Source: Plotosus lineatus (taxonomy: Eukaryota; Chordata; Actinopteri; Siluriformes; Plotosidae). From it: DNA of 64,000 nt. The DNA lies in the NCBI GenBank assembly GCA_024760905.1, contig CM045737.1, positions 10,778,726 through 10,842,725 of the forward strand, in the 5' to 3' direction. The notes beneath the pieces are model-generated. The model saw nothing but the letters and a program-made list of their open reading frames with translations. It searched no databases and was not told where the DNA came from. Shown piece by piece: positions 52,191-61,397 of the stretch (its first letter is position 1; every line of letters begins with the position of its first letter). A program made the translations under genes and the position numbers.

Positions 52191-54663
52191 GTGTTTAGCC
52201 TGTTCGCCTCACAGCAAGAAGGCCTGGGTTTGATTCCCAGCCTCAGTGTTTCTATGTGGAGTTTGCATGGGTTTCCTTCTGATACTTTGGTTCCCAGCAC
52301 GCAGTGGTGGCCTAGTGGTATAGGGTGCTGGATCACTGATCCTATGGCTTGGGGTTCGAGTCCCACTCTCCACAAGGCTGTCACTGTTCCTCCAGTGCAT
52401 CTAAGTGGGTTCTCAAAGGCTGGCCATGTCTCTTACCGTCTATGGTGAGAGGCATGTAAAAGAACCATTGCTGACTTTCAACAAGAGTAGGCTGCAAAGC
52501 TGTCAGCGTGTCCCCCCCCCCACCCACCCGTGATGGCCTGGCGAGCTGTCCAGGGTTGACTCTGCTCTCACCAACAGTCAGCTGGAATGGGAACCAGCCT
52601 CTCTGTGAACCTAATTAGGTTAAGTGGTTACAGAAAATGAACTGAACTTTGGTTTCCTTCCACAGTAGAAAAGTAGGTTACTTCAATCAATCAATCTGGG
52701 TGCTGTGGCAGAATTCTGGCGTAGGCACCAGCCATAACAGCTTGTCATGGCTGTATACGAAAGGGAAAAATCTGCAGTAAAGGCTCAAAGTTCTTTCTGC
52801 AGGGTGTTTTTATTGAGACACCATCTCAAGCTAGCTGGCTGTTGACTTTTAAAAAACAAAACTCAGACATGACACAAAATTATTTTTATTTAACATTCCA
52901 GCCTTCATGCTTTATGAAACGGGGACAAAAAGAAAAAAAAATTAAAGAAAATTGAAGACAAATGAAATAATGAAATATCTCAATTCTGAGGAAAATATTT
53001 TGGAATCACCGTGAACTTTGCAGTTATAAAATAAACACCTGTATCCGCTTACACCTGCTAATTAGTCTACAGTTAAAAAGTGCTTGCACACCTTTTCTGA
53101 GTTGTTGAACAAAGCTGATAACTGAATGCTCTGTGCCCATACATAAGGCGCACCAGATAATAAGGCGCATCGAGCGAAACAAAAGTCAGATAAATCAAAC
53201 TTGATTCAATTCCCACAATAACTCTCAACATTGTTCAGCTGTAACACAAAATATAAAATAATACACTTCACACTAACTCACCGTGAGTATTGTGTTCATT
53301 ACAGAATGCAGCACATTAGTCTTATCAGTGTAACTTTAAATTCAAGACGGTTAATCGCAGCTCTCAGGATTCACCTTACTCAGCCGTGCTTTATCCCGGA
53401 GATGAACGTAAGACTTTGATTAATCCAGTTGAACGTCCTGAGGGTAGAGACTGAGATTAGGTGGAAAAACCACTCACGTATTACTGAGCGAGTCACCGAA
53501 CTACAATAGCAGTAATGCCAGTATTTGGAAATAAAGCCCAGATCCCTCTAAGCTATGACCTGCTGTCACCAATATCTAGCAGTTGGAGCTCTTTGGTTAA
53601 GCCACTGGAACGATTGTAAGCTCTGAAATATTTTGCTTCACTTGCGTTTTGACAGTGTCAGTGAGATGGAGTCGCGCGGCTTCACCCACACACAAGGCGC
53701 ACCGGATTATAAGGCGCACTATAAATTCTTTGAAGAAGTAACATAAATTATGGCTCCAACATGAGAGAAATAAAGGAGAGGATTATGCCATTGGTTGTTG
53801 AATGGTCACAAACACTATTCTCCAAGGTTGTCAAAATTCAAAGAGATTCGGTTAATGTTATGCATCTTTGCATGTGCAGGAGGAACTAGAGGATGGACAT
53901 GCCAGCCTGTACCACACACTGGTCACCAATACTTCAAAAGAGATGATGTGCTACAGTGATTTTCCAATGCCAGCAGACTACCCAAACTACTTGCACCATT
54001 CATTAGTGCAGAACTATTTACACCTGTATGCTGAGCACTTTGACCTGCTCAAGTACATCCATTTACAGGTTACCACTCGTTATTTCTTTCTTGAGGTTTT
54101 TGTATTATATTATATTTTTGGACTTCCGTATTAATATGGTCACAAACCTGAGTGTAAAATTTGTGCATGTTTCAGACAACAGTAGTGAATGTCACGCAGA
54201 GGCCTGACTACTCTCACACGGGACAGTGGGAGGTGATCACTAGGAACAGAGATGGACAACAAGAAACATGGGTGTTTGATGGGGTGCTTGTGTGTACAGG
54301 AAGCTGTACACACCCTATTAAACCCATTTCAGCATTTGCTGGTATAATCATGTCACCAGACTTCATACCTGTCATGCAAATACATTTCAAAACTAGTCTT
54401 ATTTTCCTTCAAGCATTTTTTTTGTCTGCTTTAGGATTAGATACGTTTCCAGGGTCTTGCATTCACTCGTGGGAATATAAGGATCCATATCTGTACCGTG
54501 GGAAGAAAGTGTTGGTTATTGGAAGCAGCCAGTCTGCAGGAGACCTTGCTTCAGAGCTCAGCAGAGTGACAGCAAAGGTAAGCACAGGAAACTAATAAAA
54601 ACACACAGGGTTGATAAACACAAAAATGAAGGATAGATGGATGTTTACATGAAAATCTCAATA

Positions 54664-54697
<34 letters not shown>

Positions 54698-55714
54698 CTC
54701 AATAGCTAAAAGAGTCAAAGAATGATGCAAAGGATTATTCAGATTAAGGTGGTGATGTCAGTGTTATCTGAATAATTCTGTCATTGTTTGCTTCATTTTT
54801 ATTCATAAATAATTGTCCATATCATCACTCACTCGTGTAGGGCAGTGGTGGCTCGGTGGTAAGGTGCTGGAGTACCAATCCTGAGGTTGGGGGGGGTTCA
54901 AGCCCCATTGTCAACGGTTGTTACTGCTGTCCCCCCTAGTGCCAACTAATTGGGTTATCAAAGACTCATCATGTCTCTCACTGTCTATGGTGTGAGGCTG
55001 TAAAAGAGCCATTGCTGACTTTCAACAAGAGTAGCTGCGTAGCCATCAGTGTGTTTCTGCCCTGCGATGGCCTGGCAAGCTGTCCAGGGTGTACTCTGCC
55101 CTCGTCCAGAGTCAGTTGAGATGGGCACCAGCGTCCCTGTGACCCAGGTTAGGATTAAATATTTCAGAAAATGAATGAATGAATCACTCACTCATTTGCC
55201 AACCCACATAATTCTACGACAATGGTTACAGAGAAGCTGGAGCCATTCTCAGCTAATAAAGGATTATATGTGGAGAAATAGATTATAAAATCTGGTTTAA
55301 GTTCAATATTCTTGTAGTTTATGTAGTATATTTTACAATTTTGAACGGGGCTTAAATATATAATTATACACTGCTCTTATGCATCTGTACACATCTGCAA
55401 TCAAAGTTCATCTAAATTTGTCATCATCTGAAAAGAAAAAAAAAATAAATTAAAAATTTTAAAGTGATTATGTTTCTGTGTAACTCGAAAACTACCCTCA
55501 TTCAATCTTGTAGCTGTTGCATGGCAGATTCATAGTTGATGTTTTGGCTCATCTGTTTACATTTATGGTGGCGTAGTGATAGGCACATCTGCCGAACAGC
55601 ATGATGGTTCTCGGCAAGAAGGTCCTAGAGTTTGCATGTTCTTCGAGGTACTCCAGATTGTTCCTCCAATGCAAAAGCATGCACATTAGGCCTCTTGCAT
55701 GTGTCCGTGTGCGC

Positions 55715-55779
<65 letters not shown>

Positions 55780-55950
55780 GGCCTTGGCCTTGAAATGATC
55801 TGGCCAGCTGTTCAAGCCTCCTTGCAACCCAAGTAGGATAAAGCAGCTTGATAAATGAGTGAGTGATGAGTGTTTACTTTTAGGAGTGTGAAAATGCACT
55901 TTTATTTTACCTGCAATAACCACATCTTCATTAAAATTTTGCATCTAATA

Positions 55951-55987
<37 letters not shown>

Positions 55988-57450
55988 CCAAGACGATTCT
56001 GAGCATGCATAAAGGATCATGGATTGTGGGTCGTATGTCTACTGGTGGCCTACCTCTGGACATGAATTTAATTACACGTCTGAACTTTCTTCTGCTGAGA
56101 ATACTTCCTCTCACTCTGTTGAACTGGTTATTTGAGAAAATTCACAATCAAAAATTTAACCATAAGCTGTACGGACTGCAACCCAGCTTCAGGTGCAGTG
56201 GAACAAATCATCACAGTACTGCTTCTTTTCCTTTCTTTTTTTTTTTTAATTTACATTTTTCTGGAACATTGTGGATTTGTAAACAGGATTTTTAACAAAT
56301 TAACAAATCTGTTAATTTGTAAACAGAGTTTCCGACTTTACAGTAGAACATCCCAGGAATAACACTGTGGTACACACAAAAACGTATTGAAGAACAACAT
56401 CACCTCAAGAAAAGTTCATAATGGTGATCATTTGACGATGTAGCATTTTACTTGCTGCTCCATAATAGTGTTTATTCATTATTAGTTGCAACAGCAAGTA
56501 GATTTATGCATATGTAGATTAGACAGTTTATTGACTAAAATCAGGAAGAAAATTCCAGATCGTCTGACAAACTCAGTCAGGGAGGCAAAGTTCAAGTTCA
56601 ACTGCACCAGTAACGTAACCGCTCACCCAGAAGCACACATTTGAATACATTAGGACGTTAACTGAAAAATTTATTTGATATTTGCATGAATTACAATGTG
56701 AACTTGTCAACATGGTGGTCAACACACTATAGCTAGCATTTTACTCAGCATTTTATTTTTATCCGTGTATGTCAATGCTGGTGATGCTTGAGTACAAACA
56801 TTCACAGAATTATGCCCATCAGCTATTAATTTAAGATTCACAATGCGACTTTATTCATGTACATTAAAGGCTTGGTATGCCACAGAAACAGCATGATGGG
56901 TCAAAACTTTTCAAAGTGCAGCTCAAACAGTGTCCTCTTAAATGTACGCCTGGTAATTAGGTGGTGTGCTCACAGGTATGTGTGATTATGTGATGGGAAT
57001 GTCAAAAAGTAGGTTATCAGGGTAGGGGATGCTGGGATATGTTGTGTGAAGCAGATGTGATGCTGGCATTGTGACACATTTGTTTCTCTTATAGGATACT
57101 GGATGAAATATTCATGATTAATGATGAGTTACCAGTACGTATCCTTCAGGGCTTGGTGCAGTTGAAACCAAATGTGCAAGAGTTCCAAGGCTCCACTGTT
57201 GTGTTTGATAACGGGACAGTTGAAGATGGGATCGACGCAGTTGTCCTGTGTACAGGATTCAAGGCAACCTTCCCGTTCTTACCATTTACAGAGAAAAATG
57301 ATCCTGAGGGGGTAATGAGCCTCTACAAGAGAGTCTTCCCTCTGTTCCTAGAGCATCCAACATTGGCCTTCATAGGGTTATTCTATCCCTCAGGACCTTA
57401 TATGCCTATAATGGAGCTGCAGGCACGATGGGCTACTCGAGTCTTTACAG
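47042..57450 (+). CDS. FMO: Flavin-containing monooxygenase, copy 2 (exons 2-7; end not in window)
   Basis: Paralogue of copy 1. Joined exons are 47042-47173, 53880-54068, 54176-54341, 54435-54577, 55993-56192 and 57095-57450, GT/AG throughout, with the same lengths and phases as copy 1. The N-terminal FAD-binding Rossmann motif GAGTAG is at residues 9-14, followed by the acidic [10 protein letters not shown] turn. The FMO signature [11 protein letters not shown] is present. The NADPH loop reads GSSQSAGD: the second Gly of the GxGxxG/A pattern, near residue 194, is Ser. Exons 8 and 9 are not found over the remaining 6.5 kb, so the gene either continues outside the window behind a large intron or is truncated. 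No stop or frameshift interrupts the six exons. Confidence 0.9.
47294..47622 (+). repeat. tRNA-headed SINE in FMO copy 2 intron 2, 12-bp target duplication
   Basis: Direct repeat actgtttacctt at 47282-47293 and 47623-47634. Head boxes tggcctggtgg and ggttcgagccc, the shared core and a B-type tail. Confidence 0.92.
47635..48390. other. Intron 2 of FMO copy 2, unrecognised part
   Basis: AT-rich, with no gene or repeat family recognised. Confidence 0.5.
48391..48950. mobile_element. hAT-like element (reverse copy of 37903-38673), SINE inside
   Basis: Starts cagtggttcttaaccatatt and carries the reverse of the 38460-38660 sequence (cccagtaaaaacatatacct in the other copy). It is interrupted by (tcta)n and a family 2 SINE at 48540-48855. 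The far end is not clear. Confidence 0.72.
48540..48855 (-). repeat. tRNA-headed SINE, family 2
   Basis: The minus strand begins gtggcacggtggcatagtgg, then B-box-like ggtttgaatcc, the body, and a tail related to 3622-3840. It is inserted in a hAT-like element. Confidence 0.85.
49059..49307 (-). repeat. SINE, tail type B, 13-bp target duplication
   Basis: Direct repeat aacttattgtatt at 49046-49058 and 49308-49320. 5'-truncated: the tRNA-like head is absent. Confidence 0.92.
49341..49632 (+). repeat. SINE pieces with RTE-like tail (tail A)
   Basis: Starts with a stray tail fragment (ccttgctaaagggttgtgtc), then core from gcagctaactgggttattaa, then the full A tail to gccgaaaggaaacc. The tail piece is duplicated, and inside the second copy a short caggaaggtgt repeat occurs. 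Confidence 0.78.
49711..50602 (-). pseudogene. hAT-type transposase remnant (ZBED5-like C-terminal half)
   Basis: Minus strand, in shifting frames: [35 protein letters not shown], then IPMELKQ-like to [20 protein letters not shown] with WVRQPYTF, and finally [20 protein letters not shown] with [20 protein letters not shown]. This is the order of the hAT catalytic end and dimerisation domain in ZBED5-like proteins. It is split by stops, and its upstream part is cut off by the Tc1 element at 50605. Confidence 0.8.
50605..52160 (-). mobile_element. Tc1-family DNA transposon, copy B
   Basis: The left end ctagtccttctcaaaaatta lies after TA; the right end is ..tttgagaaggacttgtg. It shares subterminal repeats and transposase with copy A. 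It is inserted in the hAT remnant, within intron 2 of FMO copy 2. (GT)n(AT)n follows the right end. Confidence 0.9.
50831..51830 (-). pseudogene. Tc1 transposase, copy B (two large open pieces)
   Basis: 51830-51606 starts [14 protein letters not shown] and carries the helix-turn-helix and basic stretch. 51622-50831 holds the catalytic region: [44 protein letters not shown]. One frame break near 51610 and a gap before [10 protein letters not shown] separate them, and a late shift changes the C-terminus. It is better preserved than copy A but not intact. Confidence 0.9.
52188..52300 (+). repeat. SINE family 2 fragment, split by another SINE
   Basis: Contains gcctcacagcaagaaggcct, the B-box-like ggtttgattcc and tttctatgtggagtttgcat. 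It resumes after 52645 (actttggtttccttccacag). Confidence 0.78.
52301..52645 (+). repeat. tRNA-headed SINE (tail B) inside a family 2 SINE
   Basis: Head boxes tggcctagtgg and ggttcgagtccc, core, then B tail. The flanks actttggttccc and actttggtttcc look like a target duplication with one mismatch. Confidence 0.82.
53143..53725. repeat. Element bounded by 'aaggcgcacc' direct repeats
   Basis: The block aaggcgcaccrgat.ataagg followed by cgca occurs near 53146-53172 and again near 53693-53720 in the same orientation. It interrupts a decayed Tc1-like sequence (52950-53140 and 53735-53820). No coding content. Confidence 0.6.
53880..54068 (+). CDS. FMO: FMO copy 2, exon 3
   Basis: 63 codons, acceptor TGCAG, donor GT at 54069. 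It carries [11 protein letters not shown] as in copy 1, and differs at seven residues. Confidence 0.92.
54176..54341 (+). CDS. FMO: FMO copy 2, exon 4
   Basis: 166 bases, acceptor TTTCAG, donor GT at 54342, starting [16 protein letters not shown]. It differs from copy 1 at three residues (S/N, Q/W, L/I). Confidence 0.92.
54435..54577 (+). CDS. FMO: FMO copy 2, exon 5 (NADPH loop with Gly-to-Ser)
   Basis: 143 bases, acceptor TTTAG, donor [16 protein letters not shown] is present. The loop is GSSQSAGD against GSGQSAGD in copy 1 (ggaagcagc against ggaagcggc, a single-base change). The rest of the exon is nearly identical. Confidence 0.92.
54661..54694. repeat. (AAT)n microsatellite
   Basis: Trinucleotide run in intron 5 of FMO copy 2. 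Confidence 0.93.
54840..55178 (+). repeat. tRNA-headed SINE in FMO copy 2 intron 5 (empty site in copy 1)
   Basis: Head boxes tggctcggtgg and ggttcaagcccc, core, and a B tail ending (aatg)n. The flanks atcactcactc repeat. The paralogous place in copy 1 (about 1580-1610, ttcactgactcattggcc) has no insert. Confidence 0.88.
55714..55778. repeat. (GT)n microsatellite
   Basis: GT tract inside an old family 2 SINE relic (about 55555-55700) that is also present, without the tract, in copy 1 at 3226-3370. Confidence 0.93.
55993..56192 (+). CDS. FMO: FMO copy 2, exon 6
   Basis: 200 bases, acceptor CCCAAG after a long poly-T tract, donor GT at 56193. It runs from [15 protein letters not shown] to LYGLQPSF. 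Eight residues differ from copy 1. Confidence 0.92.
56193..57094. other. FMO copy 2 intron 6
   Basis: 0.9 kb, against 2.9 kb in copy 1, most of the difference being the Tc1 element there. Non-coding; 56575-57090 aligns with copy 1 at about 6800-7650. Confidence 0.8.
57095..57450 (+). CDS. FMO: FMO copy 2, exon 7
   Basis: 356 bases, acceptor TTATAG, donor GT at 57451. It starts [16 protein letters not shown], so five of the first six residues differ from copy 1 (LLQQLP) although the rest is about 90% alike. DAVVLCTGF and RWATRVFT are present. Confidence 0.92.
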
Positions 57451-57815
57451 GTATTCCTTGAATCTTGAAAGAGATCTTGTCAGAAACAAAAAAAAAAAAA
57501 AAACTGACAAAAATTCACCATAAATTCAAGCTAAATAAACTCTTTTTTTTTTTTTTAGAAGGGTTTCTTCATCATAACAGAGTCATAGACAGTAGGTGCT
57601 GCTTATATCTCCAGAAAGAAAGAAGAAAAAAAAAAGAAAATTCTTAATTAATGAATATAATCCGCTTAATCAGAAAATGATGGAGGCTGAAATTAAAAGT
57701 GAAAAGAGCATTTCATGCTGCACCACAGAAGTTTCAGTTAGCTTAGCCAAGGACACACAACTCCATACCATAACAGGATAAATCTTTTTGACTTATTTCT
57801 GATAACAGTTATAGG

Positions 57816-58079
57816 ACAATGACCCCAGTGCAGCTAACTGGGTTATCAAAGGCGGGCCATGTCTCTCACTGTCTATGGTGAGAGGTTCATGTAAAAGAAC
57901 CATTGCTGACTTTCGTAAAGAGTAGCTGCAAAGCCGTCAGCGTGTTTCTGTCCCTTGCTAAAAAGGGTTGTGACAGGAAGGGCATCCGACGTAAAAACCT
58001 CTGCCAAATCAAACGTGCGAATCAGATCATTCGCTGTGGCGACTCCCGAGTAAAAGGGAAAAAGCCGAAAGGAAGACAG
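57816..58079 (+). repeat. SINE (tail A), 11-bp target duplication, downstream of exon 7 of copy 2
   Basis: Direct repeat acagttatagg at 57805-57815 and 58080-58090. Head-truncated; the tail ends aaagccgaaaggaagac. The paralogous place in copy 1 (about 8211-8235, ctgataacaatagtaaactc) is empty. Confidence 0.9.
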
Positions 58080-58142
58080 ACAGTTATAGGCCAGTGAGAA
58101 AGAGTGTCAAAAAAAAAAAAAAGATGAAGTGGAACCTATTGT

Positions 58143-58221
58143 CTTCTTCTTTTACTTTCGGCTGCTCCCTTCAGGGGTCGCCACAGCAAATCATCCGCCT
58201 CCACCTCACCCTGTCCTCCGC
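58143..58221 (-). mobile_element. 79-bp RTE 3' end with 16-bp target duplication
   Basis: Perfect direct repeat aagtggaacctattgt at 58127-58142 and 58222-58237. The insert is the very 3' end of the RTE family in minus orientation, with the aag-type tail at its left. It is not in copy 1 at the matching place (about 8260-8300). Confidence 0.93.
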
Positions 58222-58559
58222 AAGTGGAACCTATTGTACGACCAGCTAAATTTGGAATTTTTTTTTGAAGTATGCGTCCTGAGAATAACACAGCTAAAAT
58301 GTTCCCAAATTTCCTTGTCAATAATGTAATTTGGCAACCCATATTTGCACTTTTTACCCATAGATTTGACTGGTAAGATGATGTCTTTGTGTTTTGGGAC
58401 ATTAGAATTTTTTTTTTTTTCGAATGAAAAGGATAGCAGGGGGCTAATATTACAAAATATTGATGCAGACAATAATTGACTGCATACACATCTACATATA
58501 CTGAAGAAACCATCCAGAAAGACCAATGGTCTTTAGAAAGCCAAAAAGTTGAGGACTAC

Positions 58560-59470
58560 GCGTCTGGTTTGGTGACAAAGTATGTGACATCTACGGCAAG
58601 CTGTAATCTTGAATAGTTCTCACAGGAACACACACTGCACACAGGACCAGACATGGTATTGTTTCCTCATGTGATGGATTTTGACAAAAGAATAAATGCA
58701 AGGAATGCGACTCTTGATCAGCGTCGGATCCCCATTTATGAAATCGCTAATGCTTTTGCAGCCAACGCTCTGTGAAGTATTAACTGTGGTTCATTGTTTC
58801 AAGGGATGCAACACAGTGTCGTCATGTTTTGGTACAGGCATGAAGAGTATTTGAGACATTGCGCAAACTCTCAGATGCAGATACTGTTACTCTAGCAACC
58901 CTTGGAAAAGATGACGAGCCACAGCTGGTGATACCACCTTGATGGATGGAAATTTGTAGCTTCACTCAATGACCCAAAAGGCAAATTTAAGGCTTCATAC
59001 AACTTACTCAACAAACTACATGTGAGGTTATTATCAAGCAGAATTTTACCCATCGCCAAGTTTCCTCCGTGTGAAGATATTTTCTCAGTGCATGTGAAAA
59101 CAGCAAGTTGGCAAACAATGACCTGAACATCAGCGTACACTGTAAAACCTGAAATTCCAAGTCTTTTGAGTCAGTAATTCATAAACAGTGCCGTTTAAAG
59201 AACCCAAAGCACTGGACGAGTTGTATGACCTTTTCTTGGCCTGAATTGGCTGTGATAAGTGTTGAAGAAAAGGTGAGATAAGGTCCATATATTTGAGAGA
59301 ATAGTGCCATGAAAAATGTACACACATATTGGGAAACTGATCAATGTTTTAACCTCAAAGAGATTCACGCCATTGGCTTTAATTAACTGCTTTAATTATC
59401 AGAGCAGAAACTGACTGCCCTCACCCAGAGTCGGCTGAGATGGGCACCGGCCTCCACTGCTCTGCTCATT
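58560..59470. other. Unrecognised stretch after the duplicated block
   Basis: Beyond about 58580 the two copies no longer align. The stretch has only short ORFs and no family I recognise. It may be a decayed transposon, but I see no diagnostic motif. Confidence 0.5.
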
Positions 59471-59479
59471 CTCAGTTCA

Positions 59480-59730
59480 GTTCATTTTCTGTAACCGCTT
59501 CATCCCAATTAGGGTCACGGGGAGGCTGGTGCCCATCCCAGCCAACTCAGGGCGAGGGCAGAGTACACCCTGGACAGCTCGCCAGGCCATCGCAGGGCGG
59601 AAATACGCTGACGGCTTTGCAGCCTACTCCTGTCGAAAGTCAGCAATGGTTCTTTTACATGCCTCACACCATAGACAGTGAGAGACATGGCCGGCCTTTG
59701 ATAACCCAGTTAGCTGCACTGGGGGGGCTG
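59480..59730 (-). repeat. SINE, tail type B, head missing
   Basis: Minus-strand B tail and core: cattttctgtaaccgcttca, gtacaccctggacagctcgc, gtcagcaatggttcttttac. Confidence 0.88.
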
Positions 59731-59759
59731 CTCATTCTCTCTGATTGATTTTCTTGTGA

Positions 59760-60590
59760 AAGGAGCTCAGTGGCTTAATTGAGTTCTACAGGGACTGATG
59801 GTGATGCAAGCATAGTTGATAATTCTGGAAGATTGTTGATGAAACTGTGCAGTTGTTGATGTAGAAGTGTCGCTTCATGCGATAACATGGTGAGGTGTCT
59901 GTTAGTACTAAGAGGCACTGTAAGCGAGATAAGATAATAATCTGAAATAGCTTCTGACTGTGAACTGCAACTATATTTTCAATACAGTATTTAATCCAAA
60001 AGATAGTATTAAATTGAGAGTGTGACCAGCTTTGTGAGTGGGTCTTATAAATTCGTATTTACTCAGACTGAATATAGAATAGATGCAAACACTGTTCTTA
60101 AAGCGTCCTCTAGGTTATCAAAATGAATATTAAAGTCATCAATAATTAAAGCTTCATCTAAAGAAACAATCAGGTTTCAAATGAAATCTGCAAATTCACA
60201 TAGGAATTCAGAGTACAGCCCTGGAGAGCTGTATATAATAATCAAAGGAATCCGATGCATGGGCGTATTTTTTTCCAGAAACATATGTAATGTTAGTATG
60301 AAGAATTTCAAACATGTGATATTCATGTCCAGGTTTTGTATAAGTCCTAAAATATCAGTATAAATAACTGCGATTTGGTATATACTGCGGTTAGTAACTG
60401 CGGTTGGTATATACTGTATAATTGTATCCGACTCGCTTCATTTAATGCTTCGTACTCATTTGGTTTAATTCATGTTTCTGTAAAGCTCGTTACACTGAAC
60501 TCCTGATCGGTAAGGATTTCATTCACAATAAGCACTTTAGATGTAAGATGTCTAACATTTAACAACCCTGATCAAAAGTGCAGGTTGTAG
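59760..60590 (-). pseudogene. Decayed LINE endonuclease domain
   Basis: The minus strand reads LLNVRHLTSKVLIVNEILTD, a TET.IKPNEYEALNEAS block, later DFNIHFDN and ISDYYL. These are the successive motifs of an APE endonuclease from a common fish LINE. There are many stop codons. Neither RT nor 3' end follows. Confidence 0.72.
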
Positions 60591-60639
60591 ATTCAGCATG
60601 ATTTAAATTTATTTTAATCAGATCATTAACCCCTCCTTG

Positions 60640-61365
60640 AATCGCCACCTTATCGTGGTGGAGGGGTTTGCGTGACCTAATGATCCTAGGAGCTATGTTG
60701 TCGGGGGCAAATGCCCCTGGTAGGGTCACCCAAGGCAAACAGGTCCGGGGTGAAGGTCCAGACAAAGTGCGATTCAAAACAAACCCCTATGACACATGAG
60801 ACAACACAGGAAGTAGTCAAAGGCGAGCGCCTGGTGGTCGGGCTTATGCCCATGGAGCCTGGCCGGGCCTAGCGCGAAAAGGAGACATGGGTCCGCCCTC
60901 CCATGGACCCACCACCCGTGGGAGGAGTTTTAGGGGTCGGGTGCAGTGTGAGTTGGGTGGCAGCCAAAGGCATGGGTTCTGTCGGACTGATCCTCGGCTA
61001 CTTACTCTGACCCTCAGGACATGGAATGTCACCTCTCTGGCGGGAAAGGAGCCTGATTTGGTGCGTGAGGTGGAGAGATACCGACTAGATATAGTTGGGC
61101 TCACCTCAACGCATAGCTTGGGCTCTGGAACCATCCATCTCGAAAGAGGCTGGATCTTCTTCTATTCTGGAGTTGCTCATGGGGAGAGGCGGCGAGCCGG
61201 TGTGGGTATTCTTGTTGCCCCCCGTCTCGGTGCCCAAATGTTGGGGTTCTCCCCGGTTGACGAAAGGGTAGCTTCCCTCCGTCTTCGGGTGGGGGGACGG
61301 GTCCTGACTGTTATTTGTGCTTATGCACCAGATGACAGTTCAGAGTACCCACCCTTTTTGGAGTC

Positions 61366-61397
<32 letters not shown>

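Noticed and set aside
54661..54694. CRISPR-like or satellite array
   Set aside because: Repeats here and elsewhere are simple microsatellites without spacers; a CRISPR array is not expected in such DNA and none is seen.
58892..59140. Minus-strand ORF of 82 codons
   Set aside because: No recognisable motif on either strand; the composition does not point to a gene and the region may be a decayed transposon.
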